The notes beneath the pieces are model-generated. The model saw nothing but the letters and a program-made list of their open reading frames with translations, was not told the DNA's origin and did no database searches. The position numbers and the translations under genes were made by a program. From Hyphomonas sp. L-53-1-40 (GTDB taxonomy: Bacteria > Pseudomonadota > Alphaproteobacteria > Caulobacterales > Hyphomonadaceae): a stretch of DNA of 64,000 nt. The stretch covers positions 310,001 through 374,000 of the forward strand of contig NZ_AWFI01000015.1 of NCBI RefSeq assembly GCF_000682775.1. The letters run 5' to 3'. Shown piece by piece: positions 58,504 to 64,000 of the stretch (positions are counted from its first letter, which is position 1; each line of letters begins with the position of its first letter).

Positions 58504-58642
58504 AAGATGATTGTCGTCGGGGGCGGACGCAAGGCGTAAACATGGCAAAACTGCCCCAATTACCCCCGTTTTGCATTAAATCGCGGTTAGGCGAGCTTAC
58601 CAGCCACCTTTTCGCGTCTCAGGAGAAACCAGAAAGGGAAAA

Positions 58643-58978
58643 ATGGCTGAAAACACGCACCGGATAACGCCCCCGGAACCGCGAATCGCTTTTCACAAGA
58701 CCGAACTCCAACCGATTCTCGACGTCTATGGCCGATTGGTCATGGCCGGCAAGGCAAGGGACTATGCCATTGGCATGCACAAGGACGTCGCGATCTTTGC
58801 CATTTTCCGACGACACGCCGAAAACCCGACATGGCGGATCGAGAAACAGCCCCATCTCGCAAACATGCAGGGCCAGTATGTGGTTTATGGCCAGGCCGGT
58901 CAGGTGCTGCGCCGCGGCCGCGAACTGGCGCAAGTCCTGCGCGTTTTCGACCGCAGCCGTTTCCGTGTCATTGAGTGA
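58643..58978 (+). CDS. DUF2794 family protein
   Basis: This is a 111-residue protein of a family restricted mostly to alphaproteobacteria. The core VYGRLVMAGKARDYAIGMHKD and VLRRGRELAQVLRVFD is well kept. No enzymatic motif is apparent and the function is unknown. AGAAAGGG precedes the ATG. Confidence 0.88.
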   Translation: MAENTHRITPPEPRIAFHKTELQPILDVYGRLVMAGKARDYAIGMHKDVAIFAIFRRHAENPTWRIEKQPHLANMQGQYVVYGQAGQVLRRGRELAQVLRVFDRSRFRVIE

Positions 58979-58994
58979 AATTCGATCGAGTGCG

Positions 58995-59010
58995 TTAACA
59001 CGCTGTTAAC
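58995..59010 (+). promoter_or_regulatory. CtrA box upstream of the gene at 59076
   Basis: TTAA-CACGCTG-TTAAC is a full match to the CtrA full site TTAA-N7-TTAAC used in Caulobacterales and related alphaproteobacteria. It lies 66-81 bases before the start of the next gene and 17 bases after the DUF2794 stop. It is also a perfect inverted repeat GTTAAC-N5-GTTAAC. Confidence 0.7.
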
Positions 59011-59035
59011 TAAAAAATTCTTGCGGAACGTTCTG

Positions 59036-59050
59036 GAACATTATAGGAAC
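59036..59050 (+). promoter_or_regulatory. LexA (SOS) box upstream of the gene at 59076
   Basis: GAAC-ATTATAG-GAAC is the reverse complement of GTTC-N7-GTTC, the same operator seen before recN and comM. It lies 26-40 bases before the start codon, next to a TTGCGG / TATAGG pair that could be the promoter. A third GAAC 10 bases upstream extends the repeat. Confidence 0.75.
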
Positions 59051-59075
59051 ATGCTTATCAGAACGGAGCATGAAC

Positions 59076-59423
59076 ATGGGTATCGACGTAAGATTTCGGG
59101 GACGGTCAGGCAAAGCCTGGGATTTCAAACGCGTTCCATTGGATGCGCCTTGGGCGCGCACGGCAGGCGTGGCATTGTTTGCCGCTCCAGACACATATGG
59201 ATGGCGCATCATCCGCACGATTGAATTGTCGGGCAAGCCAAATGACATCCAGCCGATCTGGGCACTCGCCGACGCCGAACGCTACGGCGCGCGGGCAGTC
59301 TTCCTCGCCACGGAATTCGATGCGCGCACGCGCCGTCTGATCGTGGACGATATCGAGGCCGGCTTCAGCCCGGTCTGCGTAACGGATCGCAGCCGGGCCG
59401 ACGCCGCACCGATTGCGGCCTGA
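59076..59423 (+). CDS. unknown protein with LexA- and CtrA-boxed promoter
   Basis: This is a 115-residue soluble protein with no signal peptide or transmembrane helix. The sequence is hydrophilic with a mixed alpha/beta look (GVALFAAPDTYGWRIIRTIEL, ADAERYGARAVFLATEF). No family was recognised. ATG 59076 is preferred to 59070, since GGAG at 59065 is spaced 7 bases from it. The promoter contains a CtrA full site and a LexA box, so expression is probably tied to both the cell cycle and DNA damage. The neighbours give no further hint. Confidence 0.75.
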   Translation: MGIDVRFRGRSGKAWDFKRVPLDAPWARTAGVALFAAPDTYGWRIIRTIELSGKPNDIQPIWALADAERYGARAVFLATEFDARTRRLIVDDIEAGFSPVCVTDRSRADAAPIAA

Positions 59424-59424
59424 T

Positions 59425-61106
59425 CTATTCTATTTCCTGACCCGGCCTGTTCAGGGCGGCCTGTGCTTCGGCCGTTTCTGCCAGTCGGGTCAGTTGTACG
59501 AATTCCGCGCGATAGCCGAATTCATCCGGGCCCTTGGCGCCATTCGCCAGATTTCGGATTTCCTCCCAGCCGAAACCGGTGCCGAGGGCCTCGCCCCCTT
59601 TCAGCATTTCGCCATAGCCCGCCACCGCCGTGGCAAAGCGCGCCCATTGCGGCGCGGCGGAAGGGTGACAGGACGTTCCAGCAGGATAGATTCCTCCGCG
59701 CCGGGGGCCTTGTAGCGCAGTTTCACAAACGCATATTCCCCGGACGGATCGCTGGCCGACGTATCCGTGTCACCATAGCGCAGCGGATCGATCTGCGCGG
59801 CGTCTGAGCCAACCGGCGTGATCTCATAGATCGCGGTGACACTCGTGCCCGCGCCAATATCGCCGGCATCGACCTTGTCATTGTTGAAGTCTTCCCGGTC
59901 CAACATACGGGTCTCGTAGCCGATCAGGCGATACTCGGCGACGCGCGCCGGATTGAACTCCACCTGGATCTTCACATCATCCGCAATCGGAAAGATATTG
60001 CCCGACAGGTCATCGGCCAGAATCTTGCGCGCTTCGCTCAGCGTATCGACATAGGCCGCCGTGCCGTTTCCGGTCTGGGCGATCTTCTGCATCATCGCAT
60101 CATTGTAATTGCCGCGTCCGAAGCCGAGCACGGACAGGTAAATGCCGGTCTCGCGCTTGCGGGAGACGAAATCCTCCAACTGTTCCGGGTCGGAAATGCC
60201 GACATTGAAGTCGCCATCGGTCAGCAGCATGACGCGATTGACGGCATCTTCCTTCAGGCCCTGTTCGGCCAGCGAATAGGCAAGGCGCAGGCCTTCACCG
60301 CCCGCGGTAGAGCCACCGGCTTTCAATTCTTCCAGCGCCGCAACAATCTTGCGCTTGTCGCTGACCGGTGTCGGCTCCAGGATTTCCCCGGCGGCGCCCG
60401 CATAGACGACGATGGCGATCGTATCGGTTGGCTCCATCTCCTCCAGCATCAGCTTGATGGCCTGCTTGGCCAGCGGCAGCTTGTCGTCAGAGAACATGGA
60501 TCCCGATACGTCCATCAACAGGGTGAGATTGATGGGCGGGCGGGCATCGCGGTCAATGTCCCGGCCCTGAATGCCGATCTGCATCAGCTCGCGTCCCTCT
60601 GCAAAGGGTGAGGGCATCACATTCACCTGGGTCGAGAAGGGGGCCTCGCCTTTGGCGGGCTGGGGATAGGTATAGTCGAAATAATTGATCAGCTCCTCGA
60701 TGCGCACGGCATCCTTGGGCGGCAGGACGCCGTCTTCGAGAAAGCGCCGCACATTGGCATAGGAGGCCGTGTCGACATCAATCGAGAAGGTCGAGACCGG
60801 TTCTTCGCTGACCAGCTTGACCGGGTTCTGCTCGACATCCTCATACTGGTCCCGGAATTCGGGTGCGGGCGCCAGGATCACTGGTGCGGCCATTGCTTTG
60901 CCGAGCATGGCCCGGGATTCCATCACCATTTGCGGCGGTGGCGGAGCAGGGGGCGGTGGGGGCGGCGCGGATGAGTCCTGCTGGCTGCCCGTGACAGTTA
61001 CCGTTTGCAACTCCGCGTCGCCTGCCTGACCGGTCTCACTCGTTTCACAAGCTGTCAGTATTGCGGCGGCGGCCACTCCGGCCAGAACCATTCCTCGCAT
61101 GCGCAT
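59425..61106 (-). pseudogene. von Willebrand factor A domain lipoprotein (YfbK-like), frameshifted near the C-terminus
   Basis: This is a secreted lipoprotein with lipobox LTAC after 61106 and a Pro/Ala-rich linker (APPPPPPAPPPPQ). The vWF_A N-terminal block (FSIDVDTASYANVRRFLEDG, residues about 100-180) precedes a vWA domain with an intact MIDAS (LLMDVSGSMFSDDKLPL). The DUF3520-like C-terminal domain runs to SILLERPVT. The last part, ATAVAGYGEMLKGG...FGYRAEFVQLTRLAE, continues in another frame from about 59665 to the stop at 59425. One base appears missing near the CCC run. GAGGAGGGA 8 bases ahead fixes the start. Confidence 0.85.
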
Positions 61107-61199
61107 GATGTCCCTCCTCATTGCGTCCTTGAGGTGACAGAATGGTAAGCCGCGCATGGCGTCAATAAGGCGAAGCCCGGATAGTTTGTGGCAAAAAGC

Positions 61200-63086
61200 C
61201 TAGTTCGACAGGTCGACTTTCGAAATGTACCAGCGCTCCACATCTCGTTCGAGCAGGGAGAGGGGGCGTGGTCCGCCGCCAAGGACAATGGCGTGGAACT
61301 CCGCCAGATCGAAATCGGGGCCGAGCACACGTTGGGACCGTTCGCGCAGATCCAGTATGCGTTGCGCGCCCACCCAATAGGCCGCTGCCTGTCCGGGCCA
61401 GACGGCATAGCGGTCCACTTCCTGGGCCATGGCCTCGGGTGATTGCCCGGTCGTTTCAGCGAGGTAATCGATTGCCTGCTGGCGGGTCCAGTGATCGCGA
61501 TGCATGCCGGTGTCGGCCACCAGGCGTGCGGCGCGGAACAACATGGACTGCAGGAACCCGATCCGGCCCAGCGGATCATCCGTATACAGGCCGCGATCAT
61601 GCGCGAGGATTTCGCCATACACGGCCCAGCCTTCACCATAGGCCACATTCCAGATCATCTGACGGATCAAAGGCAGGTTGGCGGTCTCTGCGGTGAGAGC
61701 GCTTTCCAGATGGTGCCCCGGAATGGTCTCGTGAAAGACGAGCGTCGCCAGCATGAAGTCCGGCCAGTCCGTCATATCACTGAGATTGATTTCGAACTGG
61801 GCCGGGGCCGAGCCGTTGGCCGGGGCCGCGCTGTAGAAAGCCGATGGGGCAGATGCTTGCAGAAAATCCGGCACGGCACGGATCGTCACGCCCGTCCGCG
61901 GCATGCCGGGCATGATTTCGGCCATGTTTGTCTCTGCGCGAACCATATGCGTCTGCATGCGTGTCAACAGGGCCTCGCGCCCTTCCGGCGTGTCCTCGTA
62001 CAATTGGCCGTCGAGTAGTGACAGGGCCGCCAGCCGTTCGGTCAGCGTGCCTTCGACCAATTCCTGTGCCTCCAGCGCGGCCATCAATTCTTCGGTCAGC
62101 TGGGCCACTTCGGCCAAGCCCTGCGCGTGCAGGGCTTCGGCGGTGATCCCGTCATCGGTATAGGCTGTCAGGGCGGCGTCATAATAGACATCCCCGCCCG
62201 GCAGTTGCCATACGCCGGGCTCTTCCGGCGCGTCGTCCTTCAGCGCCTCCAGCGCGGCTGCGAACTCGGCATAGGCAGGCAGCACGTCATTGCGCACAAG
62301 CGCGTCCACCCGGGCGGCGAGTTCTGTCTGCTCCTGCAGGCCGAGGCCATCCGCGCCCGATGCGAGATTGTCGAATGTCGTGACCAGCAAATGTGTCTCG
62401 GCGGGCCCTGCGCCGATTTTTTCCGCCAGTGTCTGCATGCGCTCCAGCACGAATACGGGCGGCACGATCCCGGCGCGGGCATCGGCCTGAAGGCGGCGGC
62501 GCTCGTCCTGCAACACACCGGGAAGCTGCGCCAGTCGGCTGACATAGTCGCGCGCATCCTGAGCGGTCCCAAACGGATGCGCGCCGGTCAGCAGGTCCGG
62601 CACATCAATATAGGCCCCGCGCATATGGTCGGCGACATAGGGATAGGCGTGGCCAAGACCGGTCTGGCCATGACCAGCGACAAACAGGGATTCCGCAGTC
62701 TCATATGCCTGGATAACCGTGTCGAGGTGCCGGGCCTGTTGCCCGCCTTCGACCGGGCGCGGCGCGGCCAGCAAGGCTTCGAGAATTTCGAGCCGTTTGA
62801 CGCGTGTCCGCTCAAACGCAGCTTGGGAGCGGTCAGTGAGATAGGCGTTGAAGTCATACCCGGTGGCGTCCTGGGACAGGCCCAGCCGGGTTGCCATTTC
62901 CGGATTGTCAGCAAGTTCATTCGCTGCAATCGAGGCCATCAGATCATCAACCTGGCGCGCAATCCGGCGGGGTGTGCCCGCATCGTCCACGGCCGGCGTG
63001 CAGGCCGCCGCCAGCGTCAGGACCGCCAGTCCACTGAAAGCGCCTTGGAAAACAGATCGCATTGAGGCTGGGAAGCGCGGTTTCAT
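61200..63086 (-). CDS. DUF885 family lipoprotein (metallopeptidase-like)
   Basis: This is a 628-residue secreted lipoprotein. A signal peptide with lipobox AAAC is followed by the DUF885 domain over the rest of the sequence. The motif FHETIPGHHLES has the HExxPGHH pattern of the family, and GEGWAVYGE follows. These resemble zinc peptidases of the M2/M3 clan. The ATG at 63086 is preferred over a 140-residue longer frame that runs back into sapC on the other strand; 63062 is an alternative. It is a common periplasmic gene of Caulobacterales and Sphingomonadales. Confidence 0.88.
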   Translation of the reverse strand: MKPRFPASMRSVFQGAFSGLAVLTLAAACTPAVDDAGTPRRIARQVDDLMASIAANELADNPEMATRLGLSQDATGYDFNAYLTDRSQAAFERTRVKRLEILEALLAAPRPVEGGQQARHLDTVIQAYETAESLFVAGHGQTGLGHAYPYVADHMRGAYIDVPDLLTGAHPFGTAQDARDYVSRLAQLPGVLQDERRRLQADARAGIVPPVFVLERMQTLAEKIGAGPAETHLLVTTFDNLASGADGLGLQEQTELAARVDALVRNDVLPAYAEFAAALEALKDDAPEEPGVWQLPGGDVYYDAALTAYTDDGITAEALHAQGLAEVAQLTEELMAALEAQELVEGTLTERLAALSLLDGQLYEDTPEGREALLTRMQTHMVRAETNMAEIMPGMPRTGVTIRAVPDFLQASAPSAFYSAAPANGSAPAQFEINLSDMTDWPDFMLATLVFHETIPGHHLESALTAETANLPLIRQMIWNVAYGEGWAVYGEILAHDRGLYTDDPLGRIGFLQSMLFRAARLVADTGMHRDHWTRQQAIDYLAETTGQSPEAMAQEVDRYAVWPGQAAAYWVGAQRILDLRERSQRVLGPDFDLAEFHAIVLGGGPRPLSLLERDVERWYISKVDLSN

Positions 63087-63191
63087 TGGAGAAATATGAC
63101 CTTTTCCTGACTGTAGTTCCCACCCTTTGGGGTGTTGTGGGCTGTGGCTATTTCCGGTAACGATCCGGCAACAATTTCGGGAGTCTCCAAC

Positions 63192-64000
63192 GTGAACACA
63201 ACACCTGCAACCCCGCCAGCGGGCGGACAGCCGAACCTTTCCGGCACCGTGATGTTCTACAAGCAGCCTCAGCCGCTGTCTGCAGAAGCTCATGCTGGCC
63301 TTGGCGTCAAACAGATCGAACAACCTTTCGCGTTCCTGCGGGAGTCCCACGCTGTACCGGTAACGGTTTCCGAATTCGGAAGAGCGGCGAGTTTTTACCC
63401 GCTGATCTTCGTCGGCGAAGAACGCACACCAGTTGCCGTGATGGGCATCCGTCAGGGCCAGAACCTGTTCGTCGACAATAACGGATTCGTTGCTGACGAC
63501 CATTACGTGCCAGCCTTTGTGCGCCGTTATCCATTCGTCTTTGCATCTGATGAAGGCTCAGACCGTCTGGTCCTGTGCGTCGACCGCGCCGCGCCGATGG
63601 TCAGCAACCAGCCGGAAGTGCCTTTCTTCGAAAACGGCCAGCCGAGCAAATTCACCAATGACGCCATTGAATTCTGTAAGGAATTCGAGCGCCAGCGCCA
63701 AGCCACGGTCGAATTCGGTCGCATCTTGAAGGACATGGATCTGCTGGAGCAGAAGACGGTTTCCTTCCAGCCGCGCGACAATGAGGGCAATCCGGTTGGC
63801 CAACAGCAGAAGATCGCTGACTATTGGGCTGTCTCCGAAGACAAGCTGAACGCGCTGCCAACCGAGAAATTCCTCGAACTGCGCAGCAATGGTGCCCTCG
63901 GCGCAATCTATGCACACCTGATTTCGCTGATGAACTGGCAGGTCGTGATCCAGCGTGCGGTCCGCATTCAGGCGACCGAGGCGGTCACAGCGCCCGTCAA
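63192..64000 (+). CDS. SapC family protein (3' end off window)
   Basis: This frame is open to the window edge and encodes at least 269 residues. It shows the SapC pattern: VPVTVSEFGRAASFYPLIFVG, the NGFVADDHYVPAFVRRYPFVF segment and EFGRILKDMDLLEQK. SapC proteins are associated with S-layer or TonB-linked genes in alphaproteobacteria; the function is uncertain. GTG 63192 is chosen because GGGAG lies 9 bases upstream. It is divergent from the DUF885 gene with 105 bases between starts. Confidence 0.88.
   Translation, partial: MNTTPATPPAGGQPNLSGTVMFYKQPQPLSAEAHAGLGVKQIEQPFAFLRESHAVPVTVSEFGRAASFYPLIFVGEERTPVAVMGIRQGQNLFVDNNGFVADDHYVPAFVRRYPFVFASDEGSDRLVLCVDRAAPMVSNQPEVPFFENGQPSKFTNDAIEFCKEFERQRQATVEFGRILKDMDLLEQKTVSFQPRDNEGNPVGQQQKIADYWAVSEDKLNALPTEKFLELRSNGALGAIYAHLISLMNWQVVIQRAVRIQATEAVTAPV

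Noticed and set aside
63087-63503. N-terminal 139-residue extension of the DUF885 protein
   Set aside because: It is antisense to the sapC-family gene and precedes a normal signal peptide with lipobox, so the start was set at 63086.

Overview
This 64 kb window is chromosomal DNA of an alphaproteobacterium, most likely a marine Hyphomonadaceae/Maricaulales-type (Caulobacter-like) organism. The evidence is a ddl-ftsQ-ftsA-ftsZ-lpxC-bamD cell-envelope block, an alphaproteobacterial aa3-oxidase subunit IV protein, COQ9 next to rpsU, DUF2794, DUF1178 and SapC family proteins, LexA boxes of the GTTC-N7-GTTC type and CtrA-type TTAA-N7-TTAA sites. Gene density is high and almost all of it is single-copy core genome. 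I saw no tRNA, rRNA, CRISPR array or insertion sequence, and no gene-free stretch longer than about 300 bases.

Layout. 1-8.4 kb: the 3' part of a PUFA/secondary-lipid (Pfa) synthase locus. It holds an ACP and KR segment of a PfaA-like protein, a large KS-CLF-AT-DH-DH PfaC-like protein and a convergent Sfp-type phosphopantetheinyl transferase. Two lesions interrupt the synthase reading frames. 8.5-20.8 kb: dusA, an SOS-boxed comM, a soluble hybrid kinase with an AmpG-like permease, a NaChBac-type ion channel with an atypical filter, a fasciclin protein, a DjlA-like protein, and a BlaI repressor coupled to an M56-M23-TonB_C fusion sensor behind a clear BlaI-type operator. 20.8-28.2 kb: prs, an AmtB-PgeF fusion ORF, a cyclophilin lipoprotein, prmA and an aminopeptidase P. 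28.2-38.7 kb: SOS-boxed recN with ligA, then, on the minus strand, bamD, lpxC, ftsZ, ftsA, ftsQ and ddl. 38.9-50 kb: a TonB-dependent receptor, murB, a frameshifted creD, secA, then a ppiC-argJ-mutT operon and a small Flp pilin. 50-57.3 kb: BioC-like methyltransferase, frameshifted comF, glutaredoxin, DUF1178, oxidase subunit IV, a DksA-like protein, a NatAB-type ABC exporter, an unrecognised lower-GC gene and another methyltransferase. 57.3-64 kb: rpsU (apparently with an AUC start), COQ9, DUF2794, an unknown gene whose promoter carries both a CtrA box and a LexA box, a frameshifted von Willebrand lipoprotein, a DUF885 peptidase-like lipoprotein and the 5' part of a sapC-family gene that runs off the right edge.

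The most interesting points are the operator-BlaI-M56/M23/TonB_C module, the dual LexA/CtrA promoter of the unknown gene at 59076, the Pfa locus, the channel with a TMDGW filter, the AmtB-PgeF fusion and the rpsU start. Five genes (pfaA-like, pfaC-like, creD, comF, vWA) carry a stop or frameshift, usually next to a short apparent loss of residues. That pattern should be resolved as assembly error or real decay before functional conclusions are drawn.
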